From Oopsacas minuta (taxonomy: Eukaryota > Porifera > Hexactinellida > Lyssacinosida > Leucopsacidae): a stretch of 64,000 bases of DNA. The number at the start of each line of letters is the position of its first letter. Position 1 is the first letter of the stretch. The DNA lies in assembly GCA_024704765.1 (NCBI GenBank), contig JAKMXF010000199.1:62001-126000 (forward strand), in the 5' to 3' direction. The notes below the pieces were generated by a model. The model did no database searches. It was not told the origin of the DNA and saw only the letters and a list, made by a program, of their open reading frames with translations. This document shows positions 50,485 to 63,004 of this stretch, piece by piece. The position numbers were made by a program, and so were the translations under genes.

Positions 50485-50610
50485 CTTTGTACGTTGTCAA
50501 GGAAAGGATTAATGGAGTGCTATATTGAATTCGATTGTCACAATTCTGAGTTATCGCATAACTATGTATAACTACTGTCTACCAAGATCGTAAAGAGAAT
50601 TCATGGCGCC
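50485..50610. repeat. Dispersed tandem-repeat element, copy 6 (partial)
   Basis: TTGTCAAGGAAAGGATTA and CGCATAACTATGTATAACT match the start of copy 2. A GC-rich tip-like stretch occurs near 50950-50985. Confidence 0.45.
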
Positions 50611-51797
50611 GAACACGGGGGACTGGGGGCAGCTCGAGTCCCCCTTGTTTGTTTACTGCTTTATAGAGCTAATAGAAAATATATTCGTAAGCCCAACACT
50701 GATCGATCAATTTGTTAGAAACTTTGGCCTCCGTGCAACAAAGCATTGTGAATCTTTGTTTTGTTTGGGTAAATAGCACTGATATAGTCTCATAAACTTG
50801 GTTTCAACGGGACGGTTATACTACGGTGATCTTTTAAGCAGATTCATAATTGAGCACTTAAAGTTACTCAATAGAAATCATTGTGGTTTCAATAAAATTA
50901 ATCCTAGGCACAAAGTGCTGATTAATCTATATGGGAGCATAGACAATTCGCAAGCCGCGCAGGGCTAGCAAGTGAAGTACTCGTGCAAGATAATTTCGAG
51001 CAAAATATGCTAAATCTATATTAAAAGGGTCAATATACGTTTCAACCAAATATTGGAACAAATTGTTCTTTGTTTTAAATGAACTAGCCCTCATCCTTGA
51101 CCCAAGAAAGAAAGTATTAGAAAATTCGGCAACAGGAAAGGATTAGTAAGGATAAATCTAAGTGGTCCAAGACACATTTTGACTACATGTATAGTGCATA
51201 TAACTCCTTATGTTTGAATCAAAAAGAAAAATTATTGTCGTTATTCTTAATAATCGAATTGGAGTGGTGACTGGAAAATTTATGGGATTATTTTTTCCCT
51301 ATTAACGCAGGAATGTGGGAACTTCCCATTTTTTAAAATTTGTCCTAACCATATCGAGTGACCCCTTGTTCGACGTAGCTAGGCTAGCTAAGTCTAGTTT
51401 GAATTTCGGCCTCTAAATGTCCTTTAACACGATTTTGCTAAATCAGCCCCCGTGGCCTCCTAATTTCTTGCTATTTTTCACATATTTCATACTGATAGTA
51501 CATGATTTCATGACCTGTTCCTGAGAAATTATTTCCTTAAAAGTAAAATCATCAATTATGAAGCAAATCACGCTGAATTATCAAGTTTTCATGTGATGGT
51601 GATAATAAATTTCTTAATTTGGGTAGTCTAGTAACTCCACACTATGGTAATTCCCAAAATGTGTTTCTTTCGGACGGACCTTTCCCTACTATCTATCCAG
51701 TTGGAACTATGAGCATTATGACTGAGACACGCAGTCGAAAGATTGGTGGATAAAGCCATATTCGAACAAAATATATTTCAAGAGTCTCCATAGTATG

Positions 51798-52740
51798 CAG
51801 TAGGGATGGTAACCGGTTAATTGAATTTCATCTATATTCGATAACCGGTTAATTAGTTCATGTTTTAATTTAAGTTTTGAATCAAGTTTTGAACCAATTC
51901 AGACAAAACAATATTCAGATTCATTTCATCGTAAATCCATTTAAGTATATTCGATTAATATATATTTGTTACTAATTTTAAATCAGTTACTCTTTCTCAG
52001 CACTATATTCGTGTACAGATAATCTAAGTCTATCACTTCATAAAATAATGTTCACCACTCAACAATAAAAAATATTATGTAAATTACAGGTTTATAACTC
52101 TAAGAGCAAGATATGCGGTACCAGATATGCTTTCCTAGTTGTATCTGTTCACTTTGTTCTAAACTTTTTTCTCAAATTCCTTTAGATTGTATTTTTACAT
52201 TATGGCTAAGAGATCTGAAGTGTAGATGCATTTTATTAGGAATTTAGAAGAGGCAAGATGTCGAATTTGTCAGAAAACAATAAGTTGTAAAGGTGGGAGC
52301 ACAACAGGCTTAAGAAATCACCTCATGGTGCATGATATCTAACCATGCAAGATTCAAAGGAAGACACTATTCCCAAAAGACATGCTGCACAAAATTCGAT
52401 TACTTTATTTTCAAAAAAGGAAACTTTAGATGAAGTGATTGCTAGGTTAGCGGCAGAAGACGGTTTCAGTTATTCAAAGATATGCCAAAGTAAATTTATT
52501 TGGTCTGCTTAGCGAGATAAAGGTTCACGCCGATTAGGGATCACAAAACATTTTCTCAATGAATACTCAGATATGACAAGTTAGCAAAAGAAAAGATGAC
52601 TTCACAGTTACAAGCCTTACTTCTCAATGATGAACGGCTCAGCGTAACCTTAGATGAGTATACCTCCATTCAGGGTACAATTGCAGAATCTTACACCCCC
52701 TCAACATTTTTAATGTGGTCAAAAATCCCTATATGCACTG
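51798..52740 (+). pseudogene. BED-finger hAT remnant
   Basis: The left end CAGTAGGGATGGTAACCGG is hAT-like and is followed by a second AACCGGTTAATT. The coding remnant starts at ATG 52202 (MAKRSEV, then a stop), has a BED finger CRICQKTISCKGG...LRNHLMVH, FSKKETLDEVIARLAAEDG, and LSVTLDEYTSIQGT, the first catalytic block of hobo/Ac-type transposases. Several stops and shifts; the rest and the right end are missing. Confidence 0.65.
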
Positions 52741-53889
52741 TTCAAGAATTCGTTGAGACCTAAACAGCATCGTCATGTGCATATGAGAATTATATCCTGT
52801 TGTGTAATTTAGTTGTTAATATATATAGTATTACTTTGTTAAGAATAGTTACATTATACACTCTTACATCACATACTTGCTAAATGTTAGCATAAGCTAT
52901 TCTAAGGGATATTGAAACTAGTAAAATGCGCCCATATTGCCTTGAATTACTGCCCCTAGAGCATAGGGTGGCTTGAAATAAATACTCACCCCAGCTAACA
53001 TTAGAAGTTATGTAGTGTTGTTAACAGAATACTTGTTTATTGTTAACGACATACTATTATTAGCTGTGAACAGTAACAATTGCAACTTCCGTTGGCCAAT
53101 AACAGCTATTGCCGGGCTGTTTCTATTCCTGTCGTATTGATGTCGTGATCCCTGTGTAAGCGCAGGAAGTATTTCAGATCATACATATTACAAATAATTT
53201 TTACACAAACGAGCTGAAGAACTAGTTCAACGAAGAGATTACTATTTGCAGACAGTTTACATGCAAATGGACAGAAACAATAATACATAAAAAGTCCCAC
53301 TGCAACAATTCAACTTGTGCTTTTAACATCAGCCCAGACCCAGGAGCAACCACAACACTATCTAATCCCGTTCCTATATCGCTAGCGTATAGACTCAAAG
53401 GTACCTAAAACAGCAAACGCGTTTGCACCTGGATAACAACATGAATTCTAAGTTGGATCCGGTCATTTGCAGCTAGAAAATGGATGAATAAACGTATTAA
53501 TTATGAAGGTTGTCGCATGCCTCCTTTTGTTGCTTCTAGGGTTTCTGAAGCCAGTGTGATAAAATGACAAGCAAGGGAGCCAGTCCTACTTAGGTTAAAT
53601 ATATAAATTTGGGATATTTCTAAGCAACAAATGAATCCTAGTTAAGATATCTTTGAAATGTACTTGATGATTATTTGGCAACATTAATAGTGCATAACAC
53701 CTATTGTTAGGATAGCTGGATGTGGTCCAAGTGGTATTTTTTGGCTAGATGAGGCCAAGACCTACCGTTTCCTTTTTAAAGCTAAGCGATGCGAATTATA
53801 GTTTTCGAGATATACGGTGTGACCAGGTTTTCGCCCCTTTGGGAACCAGGCCACGCCAGGTTTAAATTGACCGTTCTTAATAGTAATGA

Positions 53890-54165
53890 CTACAAATTAC
53901 GCAAACTAATAAATTCATAAAAGAATCAATCAACTGACGCAAGCGTTGATAACCGCAAGATTGATTATATGTGCATTCCTATGGTAGTTTGTATAGAATT
54001 CATCAGCATTATTTCAGTAGAGTGGCTAGTACAATTTTCTCCATAGGATTTGGCTTATTTAGGAGATTTTTCGGAACTTCGTCAGTTTTCATCCGATTTT
54101 TGAGTTCGAAAGCTCTATCAGCTTCTCTCAACGAGTTCTTCAACGGTGCATATAGCGATTTTTGA
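53890..54165. repeat. Dispersed repeat C, copy 2
   Basis: Diverged partner of 12155-12420; not flanked by recognisable TIRs. The 64-codon ORF at 53971 lies in it. Confidence 0.65.
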
Positions 54166-54439
54166 CTACATTAAAAAAGTTGGGGGGTGTCGGATTCTAT
54201 AGTTGTACCTTGTTATCAACAACTCATTTACACATCGTGAAACTCATTCAAAACTTAGTTGTTTAAATTCACGATGAGTTGATACAGCTTCGCTCATGAT
54301 TGTAAATACGTAGGATTGCTTCTCAGGACAGTTAACGTCCCTTATATATTATTTATTCCTAAACTCTAATTAATATATTCTGAATTCAAATGGATTATTT
54401 ATCGATATCTTTAGGATACATTCATTGAACGCAAATGGA

Positions 54440-56380
54440 CTGATATTATGCAGATAACACACGCATCGTCTCTCAACCGTGAATATGCCCTCGTAAACAC
54501 AGAAAGGATTTTATCTTTACTGACAAATACATCATCGGAAATATTAATTGGCCTGGTCTTCCCAAAACGGAACTGTGGGTCTATTTTTGAGCGTTGGTCG
54601 CTGGAATTGGATGAAGAATTCGTGATCTTGGAAAACCTTGCTTAAAGGCAGTATACAAAATAAAACTAACACCTTACACTTTGAACGTCGCAGTCCTCAA
54701 ATGGGGAACATCACTAGAGGAGTGTGGCTTCATAAGCTGGATTGACGATGATGTTATCTATTTCATTGATAATGATCACATTTTCGAAATGCTCAGAATT
54801 TCATTCATACTGTCATGGTAGAGAACAAAAAATTTGCAATTAAATAGAGAAGCTTCCCAGAACGCCGTCGAATTGCAGGAAATCATGGGAATATTAGATA
54901 TACCACCAACAGGATCCTAGGATTATCCACTAAGTGACTCAATTCTCCAGGAAAATATTTGCAACGTTTCTGATCCTCTCTTGAATGTATCCACTAGTAT
55001 ACCGGCACTTACCAATTCGTCTGTCCCTCATAATACTGACACAACTACCGAGCAACTGTGATTATCGACTGATAAAATCCTCCAAGGGAAGTGATAAATT
55101 ATCTTATTGAAGGATTTATATACAATTTCCACCGCGATAGCGTAAAGGCCCAGTGGCGTTGTCAAGTAAAAGATTGTAAGGGAAGTCTACACACAAAAAC
55201 TACAAAAGTCCTTAAAACGTTGGGCCAACACTGTCATGGTTTATATTCTGTGCAAGCATTGAGAGACGGACTCGAGAGAATCCACATCGAATCGTAGCCG
55301 AAGCTTCTGGCGATTTGTCTGAGCTTGCCAAAACGCTTTTGCCTCCTGAAAATAGTCTTGAGAAAACTTGCCAAAGAGTAAGACCAGCTCGAGCTAATCC
55401 TACTTCTCTCCAAGACCTGAGTATAGATCAAAATCTGAAAACCCTAGGAGGAATAGCGTTTTAGATTTACGATTCAGGCCCTGGGCCAGACAGAATTATA
55501 ATGGTCGGTACAGAAGAAAACAAAATCTTCTAATTAATTCTTCAATATGGATGTCAGATGAACTTTCAAGACTGTTCCTTCTCTATTCGCACAACTTTAC
55601 ACGATCCATGGATTAACCGGCGGAGTATTTCCATTCAGAGATGGACATCTGATTGCTTGTGTCTGTGTCTTGCTCCCAGGCAAGAGTTCATTCTATTATA
55701 GGAAGATGTGGACAAACTTAAAAGATGTTTGTCCGACCTCTAATCCACAGCATCTTATAGTAGATTTTGATAAATCTGCTATTAATACCTTCCGAGAGGT
55801 TTGGCCTTCGACTTTTGTTATGGGGTCTTTTTTTCATCTATCTCAGGCTGTGTACAGAAAAATGCAGGAAGTTGGATTGTAAACTCGCTATCTAAACTAT
55901 CATGACTTTTCTGTACTTATCAGAATGCTACCTGCTCTAGTGTACCTACCACCTCAACTTGTTCTTCCTACTTTTGAATGATTGAAGCCACTATTTCCTA
56001 ATGATGCACTATCGTTATATGAATATTTTGAAAACACATACGTTGGGAGGAGAAATGAATTCGGTTAGTAGGATACCCCATTATTCTCAATCGAGATGGA
56101 ACAATTTTCATCTGGTCTGATATGGTATACCAAGGACAACTAATGCCGTCGAAGGATGGAATCGTGCATTTTCAATCACGGTTGCGTGTCATCACCCGAC
56201 ATTCGGGAAATTTTGCAATACATTGGCATTGAGCAAGCGAGTGTCGAATTGCGGCAGGCACTATACTATAAAGGAGTCCAACCAACGAAATCCAAAAAGT
56301 CACTCGAGAATGAATCTACTTTGGTGACGCTAATATTGAACTATTTCACCAGGCCAATCATGACTTATCTCAAGAGTTAG
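54440..56380 (+). pseudogene. Decayed MULE transposase with FLYWCH finger
   Basis: Open pieces in order: a FLYWCH finger at ~55110-55240 (YNFHRDSVKAQWRCQVKDC, GQHCHG); ECGFISW at 54720; the transposase core at 55730-55880 (LIVDFDKSAINTFREVWP, FFHLSQAVYRKMQEVGL); RMLPALVYLPPQLVLPTFE at 55920-55980; and EYFENTYVGRRNE at 56020. The tail at 56156-56380 fits the late EQA helix region. Stops and frameshifts separate all pieces. Same superfamily as the minus-strand copy at 21 kb but clearly older or from another branch. No RING part was seen. Ends and TSD not found; the 5' limit is uncertain. Confidence 0.7.
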
Positions 56381-57160
56381 CATTTAAAATAACATTTTAG
56401 GAAAAGTTCTCTTATCCCACTCTCAATTTAACAAGCTATCACAGTAGTGAACAATTATAGAATCTTCAACATTAATTTATAATCCAATATTATACCTTTA
56501 ATTAAATATTTCTCTTGAGCTGAGGAAAATAGGATAATTTAATTAGAGTTTGTCTAACAGGCGATGATCGTTCCGAACGATGAACACCATTTTTACATTA
56601 GTTTAATAGAAGAGGTGAGTTTTCAGGATTGAATTTGAACTTTCCTGGAAACTTGAGTAGATCTGGAATCTGCTTAATTTAGACATAGAGTTTAATTGAA
56701 ACTTTAATCTTGAATTTTTTCTTAAAAATTATAAGCATATTTAAATGTACTACAGTGAATGTCTGTTAACTCAAACAGAATTTGATTTCCTCTGAGGGTT
56801 CGAGATAACGGATGTTGACTATATGTGTACAAGAAGAGAAATTCTATTTATTATCGCAAATGAAAGATTCTACTGGTGTGCAGTTCGCCGAGTTAAAGTG
56901 AGCTGTAACCTTAGACTGATTTCTAAGTATTTACACAGAAAATCTGTACATAAGTGTCGTATTTCCTATTTCATAAAGTTTTTAAAATAGAGCTCCAAAT
57001 ATTTTATCAGGAGTTTGACGGATATAAATTTCTCTAAAAATGCAATAATCGTGTTTTGACTATTCAGTGTTAAAATGGGGTTGCAACACCCCTTATAGCA
57101 AGTTATAGGTATTCCTTAATTCTTGGGTGATTTTCAATCTTTCTTTCTTTTCAATATTAG

Positions 57161-57571
57161 CTGATGTCTGGTGTGGATACGGGTAAATCTAAGAAGGGTC
57201 GATTAAAACGTCAGCTTCCTCAACGTACAAAGTATAATCAGACTATTGAAGAGAAAACGTTCGGAATTGTATCTGATGATTCTCTTCGATCTGGTCTACG
57301 TACAACTAAAACAAGAGGGCGACGTGCAGGGAGCAAAAAATCTGTAAAGTTGAAATATCCACATATACCCGCTAATATTCCCAGCATTCGTCATGGTGTT
57401 ATCCCAACTAAGCAAAATTATTTTGAAAAAGATGTATATGTTGGGGAGGATAATCAAGAATATCACATCGGAGATTCTGTATATATTCAGAGTGATACTT
57501 TATCAAGTGTATATTTCATTGGTCAAATTCGGGATTTCAGGACTACTCGAAAGGAAGAGCGATTAGTTGAG
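57161..57571 (+). CDS. RERE: RERE/atrophin-like gene, exon with N-terminal part of BAH domain
   Basis: A strong pyrimidine-rich acceptor ending TATTAG at 57160 precedes CTG ATG; the first ATG is 57164, so this may be the first coding exon after a 5' UTR intron, or upstream codons may exist. From 57164, 136 codons run to donor GTAGAG (phase 0). The N-terminus is lysine/arginine-rich (GKSKKGRLKRQ, TRGRRAGSKKS), as in RERE. Residues ~100-136 (QEYHIGDSVYIQSD, VYFIGQIRDF) match the start of the RERE BAH domain, a chromatin-binding module of a nuclear co-repressor working with histone deacetylases (family knowledge). An ORF reading past 57571 into the intron gives a hydrophobic tail that should not be annotated. 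Confidence 0.75.
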
Positions 57572-58377
57572 GTAGAGTCTTTTTCACTTATTTCTTTTAT
57601 TTACATCTTTATTTTGCTGACTTTAATGCAATGGATATATATATATCATAGCGCTATCCGCTTGCTAGTTTGCTTAAAGACGTTAGACAGTTTTGCTCTC
57701 TCCCTAGGCAATACATATATTCCCGAGGATGCTCTTCATCCAAATTCATATTTATTATCTTTAACTTTGAATAAGCCAAATTATTGGGTAATACATTTTG
57801 ATTATCTTATTTCGCCTTAATTTCTGCCTCCCGCTGCGACCGCTCAGTTCATTCCTATCCTCGATATGTCCCTGATGATTACAATGATCTGTATATCATC
57901 AGACTCAGGGCTGCATCAACTCATTTTGTGTTGGTAAATAACTCGTTTTTGTCTACCAACTCGTTTAACTCATTAAAATGATGAGTTGATTTACCAACTC
58001 GTTTTATAAACAAGAGATAAACTCGAAATAATGAGTTTAAACATTAACTGGTGTATTGTAGTTACGGCGGAAAAATACTTGTACATGGTTACATAATTTC
58101 TCCTTGATGATTCCTAATTCTTGTAACAGATAATGTACCTACTTTTCATTCATTTGATCACAACTGAGTCATTCACATTTGATCACAATCAACTCATTTA
58201 ACTGATTCAAGGAATTAGTTCATTTTCCAACTCAAAATGAGTTGATACAGCCCTGATTAATACCGCGTTTTTGTCTTCAATCTTGACCATATGCATATGT
58301 TTTACTCGAACTTTCATAATTCGAACTAATTTATTTCCCGTGATAATTCGAATTACACTTGTTGACTGTATTTCTAG
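57572..58377 (+). other. Intron of RERE-like gene containing a MITE
   Basis: 806-bp intron, GT at 57572 and AG at 58377. About 350 bp of it is the MITE at 57906-58255. The stretch 57820-57905 has no recognised content. Confidence 0.7.
57906..58255. mobile_element. hAT-type MITE inside the RERE-like intron
   Basis: The ends form 23-bp terminal inverted repeats with one mismatch, starting CAGGGCTGCATCAACTCA on the left and CAGGGCTGTATCAACTCA on the right strand. The interior is rich in AACTCATTT / AAATGAGTT words, giving many subterminal hairpins. No coding capacity. A TSD is not clear. A related fragment with GATGAGTTGATACAGC lies at 54270-54290. Confidence 0.6.
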
Positions 58378-58728
58378 ATTCAATGGTATTACAGACCTTC
58401 TGAAGTCCCTGCCTCTGTCCTTGATAGTTTACTACAGGATCGAATCATTCAATCTAAAAATCATGAAGAAACAATTTGCTCTTTATTAAATGATCCTCAT
58501 GTTCGAACACGTGAACTATTTCGATGTGGTAGTAATGGTGAAAACTTTAACCTCACTTCTACATCACTTATTAAAGGCAAATGTTATGTAGTTTCACTAT
58601 CTGATATTATTAATTTGAGAGAATATACCTTGGGTGAAGATCACTTTTTTTGTATTCTTGGTTTTGATCCTATCACAAGGAGGCTCTCTGATTTTAAAGG
58701 TGAAATACGTGTTGGTCCAAGTCATCAG
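58378..58728 (+). CDS. RERE: RERE/atrophin-like gene, exon with C-terminal part of BAH domain
   Basis: Acceptor TTTCTAG ends at 58377; 117 open codons run to donor GTGATT after CAG (phase 0 both ends). The translation starts IQWYYRPSEVPASV and includes RTRELF, IKGKCYVVSLSDI, FFCILGFDPITRRL and GEIRVGPSHQ. These match the BAH segments of RERE nearly word for word (FYRQSEVP, NRELF, RGKC, FFYILGYNPETRRL, GEIRVGPSHQ) and more loosely those of MTA proteins. The exon has no ATG start. The ELM2, SANT and GATA-type finger exons expected next were not found up to 64000, so they lie beyond or are too short to see. Confidence 0.8.
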
Positions 58729-60200
58729 GTGATTTATTTTATTTTTCCAAATTCTTATGTATATGTACACATGAATACTACACCAACACATTCAAATACT
58801 GATCCAGGAGTTAGTCAATGTGGGGGTTTATTGAGTGAATTATTATATTGGAGGAAATCAAATACGTAAAAGCGCCCTCTCATATGGAAGAAAATTGCTT
58901 CCCAAAATCGAAATTTATAAGTAACTCCTGCTCATAGCTAATTTATTTGAAAAATCCTGGTTGACAAATATTTCGTTGAAATTTACCGATTTCTATTTAG
59001 AAACAAAAAATTATTGCATTTATTGATTTTGGATATAAAATGCTAGTTAGGTGCCAAAATTTTAGGAATTTAATTCAAATTTAATACAGAGAACATTCTA
59101 ATGTCAAAACTGGGAAAAATATCGGCTTTCTTGAAAATTCTTTCAATCAATGAGCCTAGTTTCAGTGACAAATGTCAACAATAAAATTCTAACTCAATGA
59201 AAGTGAATTTTGGTAAATTTCTAGGGAATTTAAGAAAAATATTTCCATTTAACGGGTTTTTGGTAAAAATCGTTCAGGGGCCCGATTTCATTTTAAATTT
59301 CTTTAGCAAACATAGCAGAGATTTCACCTCTGCATTTTCTACAAACCGAGTACTGCTAGGATAATGTTATTTTATAACTTCTAAGTCTGTATTTTGCCAC
59401 TCTTCGATGCTTTATAAACCGATAAATATTGCCTTTTTCATATCAAAATTGAGTTATGAAATGATCCACAGCCTACGTAACTATAGCCTGTTTACTGACC
59501 AAATTTAGTCTATTGAAATTGGTAGGCAATTTGAATATTCTCGATAATATCGAATTGATACATTTTGCTCAAATAAATGTTTTATTGAATGATACAGCCT
59601 TCGAAATCTATAGCAAATTCACTGTATTTAATCATTATGGATTACTTCAAGTCTATTAAATTTGTTAGGCAATTCTAATATTCTCGGTTATATAAAATTG
59701 GCACATTTTACTCGAATAAATGTATTATTGATAGTTAATGATGAATAATAGCTATCCCATTAAACTTTACTCAGGTCGAAATGACATCATATGAACTGCA
59801 AATAAGGGATTATGTTGTCCAACATCTGCCATTTCTCAAGCTGTTTCATAGCTAGTACGACTTCGGTTTCAAAATTATCATCAATTAATTCAATGATGTT
59901 TTCATACAAAATTAGAAATTTTGTCATGATAAAGTCGTCACTTTACTGAGTTATATTAGATACCATGGATGGCATATATTTAGTCAATTCTCCTTATAAC
60001 TCGATAGTCGTTAGATTTATTATCAAATCACTCCAGCCATTAGTAAATACCGAACTTCCCATATCCTTGTAATATATTTTGGCACGATTATTCTAACCGA
60101 TGTTACACAATCGTGAGTATGCCCATAGTTTGTGATTTTCAAAATTATGCAATAATGTTTCAAGATATTACCGTATTTAAATGTATTACAAGGGTGTGGG

Positions 60201-60255
60201 AAGTTGAGTATGTAGTTGTAGCTCGATAGTCGAGTTACAACTACATACTTAACTT
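60201..60255. repeat. Hairpin, 26-bp arms, 3-nt loop
   Basis: AAGTTGAGTATGTAGTTGTA pairs with TACAACTACATACTTAACTT; two mismatches. Lies inside dispersed repeat D. Confidence 0.8.
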
Positions 60256-61988
60256 CCGATTTGACCATAACGACTCCGATTTATATGTATTTTTGCCTAA
60301 ACATGTCCCATCCTTGGTACCTAATATAACTCAGTAACGCGACAACTTTATGGTTACAAAATTTCATATTTTATGTATAAACATCCTTAGATCTCTTGAT
60401 ATTATTTCTGAAATCGAAGATGCACTAATGACCGTTTATCATAGCTTAAAAATTCTACATTTTGCAACATATTGCCATTTAACCTAAGATATTACATCAT
60501 TTTGAAATGTGGATAGTTGGAGGATATGCCTTGTGTATTTTATTAACTATTAATAATACATTTATTCGAGGCTACACTTACCTATTTTATATTATTGAGA
60601 AAGATTAAATTGCAAGTCAAATTTAATAAACTTGAAGTAATCCCTGGTCCAGGAAATTCTAGACCCGTTTATCTATTACCCCTCATAAACACATGCGCTC
60701 TGAGGGGTGGGGGTAAACCGTGCATTTGCCCCAGATATAAATCCTTGCCCCGTCTGGCCCGGTTCTGCCCACGACATGGGACCAACACTTCCTATAACAG
60801 AGACCAATGCCTGGGCAAAAGTCCTGGATTTGCTAAATCATGGACCACCCCTGGCTTTACCGATTTACATTTCTTTTCAGTTTATAATGTAAATTTGTTA
60901 CTTCAGCATAAATGTTTCAGTAAGCATTTATCACAAGAAATGGTTAAGATATCGTTTCGATTAAACTGAAAGAGTTACATGTATGTAAACACCTTCCAAA
61001 GTGACAAATAAATCTGAGTGCATCACATCCCTGAACTACGATGGGGTGGTTTCCTTTCTAATTACTTCAAGCAACCATAATGCAACTTTGTATCAAATTT
61101 GGTGCCTTTACCCGACTTGTCACGGTTTCAACGCTAACGACCCTGACTAAAAGTGTGAAAATTCGACTGAATTCTCAAAATTTGGCTATGAGGTATCGCA
61201 AATCATCTTAGTTTTAGGCATTCTTCAAATTGCAAACTCTCACTGACTATGTATACTTTTTGCATTGAAAAATGTAAAATACCACTAATATTGCATAGTT
61301 GCAATTACAGGCTATTTTTGCATCTCTTTTGTACGTACACAGACAAAGAAAATAAAGACAAAATCGGATAATATCGCCTAATCAAGAACAAAGTTCTTAC
61401 ATTTGGCTTGGCAGTAACTTTTAACTTATTGCAAGAACATTTCAAGAATCGTTGAATTTTGACATGAATATTGCAAGGACTATAAGTTCTTTCCAAGAAC
61501 TTTAATTGGCAAGAACTTTTGACTTATGACAATAACTTGACATTAACTTTACAGTCTGTGGCATGAACATAACATGAACTTTTCAAGTTTGTCGTAATTC
61601 GTGGACACTTTATCTGGCAATATTGAAATATTGGTGCAAAAATCGGCATTCTATATCGAACTTTCTATAGTTTCTGAAATTTGATTTTTTCTATATTTTT
61701 GATATGCTTTTGAAATCCTGATATCGATCCACGCCAATGATATACACACATGGTAGTCATTATCCCCAGCTATAAGTTTCAAAAATACCTTTCCTGTATG
61801 AACAGATGGACTCGTTGGACTCATCGTAGTGTGACTCGAATACAGAAGACAAATATTTCCATTCCCAAGCTCCCGTCTTACCACGCATTAACGTGAATTT
61901 AGCCCCTCTGGTAAACAAGCCATTACTTCAGCCTAATTTCTAGAAACGTTCACCTCAAAGGGCAAAGGACAGGGCAAAGCACACAAAG

Positions 61989-62678
61989 ACCTCTTGTATG
62001 ACAGATTTACTACCATGACAGTTTTACTACCTTTACTACGTACTAGTGCCATGGATACTCTATATCCATGACAGAGTTTCTACCTTACATGACAGAATTA
62101 TTACCCTTTGATCATGACATTAAATCGTAATACTCAACTCTTAGTTCTTATCACACTGATAATAATGCATTTTCAATATTTCTTTGTTTCTGCTCTCGAA
62201 TTATATTACATAACTAGGCATAAGCAAGATAATTTTTCTTTTTCGTATGAACAGTTTTCTTCTACGCATTTAATATGAAATTGGACTGAGTTCGTTGTAC
62301 CAAACCAGAATTTGGTTTGACATGGGCCCTATGAGAAAGTTGCCCAACTATTTCCTCTATTTTAATTACTTAGCGAATTAAAATTCATATTTTATTTTAT
62401 TTTGAATATATATTGCTATCCTATTTAGTAAAAGTAACAATTTCGAAATAGATGAAGTGAGTAGACATATTGCTATTAATTTAACCCCAGGGCAGGAACA
62501 AAGAAACCATTGAAAATGCATTATCATCAGTATGATAATAACTAAGAGCTGAGTTATACGATTTAATGTCATGATCAAAGGGTAATAATTCTGTAATGTA
62601 AAGTAGGAACTCTGTCATAGATATAGAGTATCCATGGTACCGGCAATAGAGGTAGTAAATCTGTCATACAACAGACCT
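61989..62678. mobile_element. 690-bp element with ~190-bp terminal inverted repeats
   Basis: Arms 61989-62192 and 62492-62678 align as inverted repeats with few differences (shared: TTGTATGACAGATTTACTAC, CCATGGATACTCTATATC, GAATTATTACCCTTTGATCA). Each arm has several copies of ATGACAG followed by a TTNCTACC-like word, spaced 17-45 bp. A ~300-bp AT-rich centre has no ORF. Superfamily unknown; MULE-like or foldback type are possible. Confidence 0.8.
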
Positions 62679-62938
62679 AACAAAGCCCCTTACTTACAGT
62701 TACGAATGTGAGTAATGAGATTAGCCCAGGAATGGCTAATTGGGAGCTACCCTCCAACGAGTTCTCTCATATGTTTTCTAATAAGCTGCCAACCGATTAA
62801 CAGCGAACAGCCGCGAAACAATTCAAAATAACTAAATAAGTTTAATGAAAGTAACTCACCCTGGTCTTTTCTATGAGATAGGATCCCTTATGGTCAGAGA
62901 AAAGTCGAGATCCAACGACAGTTACTACAAAGCATATG

Positions 62939-63004
62939 TCCCCTCTTGATATTAGCAACTAAACTGTCTCAAGGGCACGTTTAGTTGCTAATATCAAGAG
63001 GGGA
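62939..63004. repeat. Perfect 26-bp inverted repeat, 14-nt loop
   Basis: Arms 62939-62964 and 62979-63004 are exact reverse complements (TCCCCTCTTGATATTAGCAA on the left). The lack of any mismatch is unusual in this decayed sequence. Confidence 0.9.

Larger units (their letters stand above)
48987..54439. other. Intergenic, 49.0-54.4 kb
   Basis: Apart from the BED-hAT remnant and repeats listed, no gene is supported. 49180-49205 has (TA)n, 49900-50130 is a low-complexity GGATTTGGAT-type stretch, 50462-50489 a 10-bp hairpin (AAAGAGACAA/TTGTCTCTTT). Confidence 0.5.

Noticed and set aside
60595-60969. 124-codon cysteine-containing ORF
   Set aside because: Runs through a GC-rich patch that looks like a transposon relic; no cysteine pattern of a known domain.
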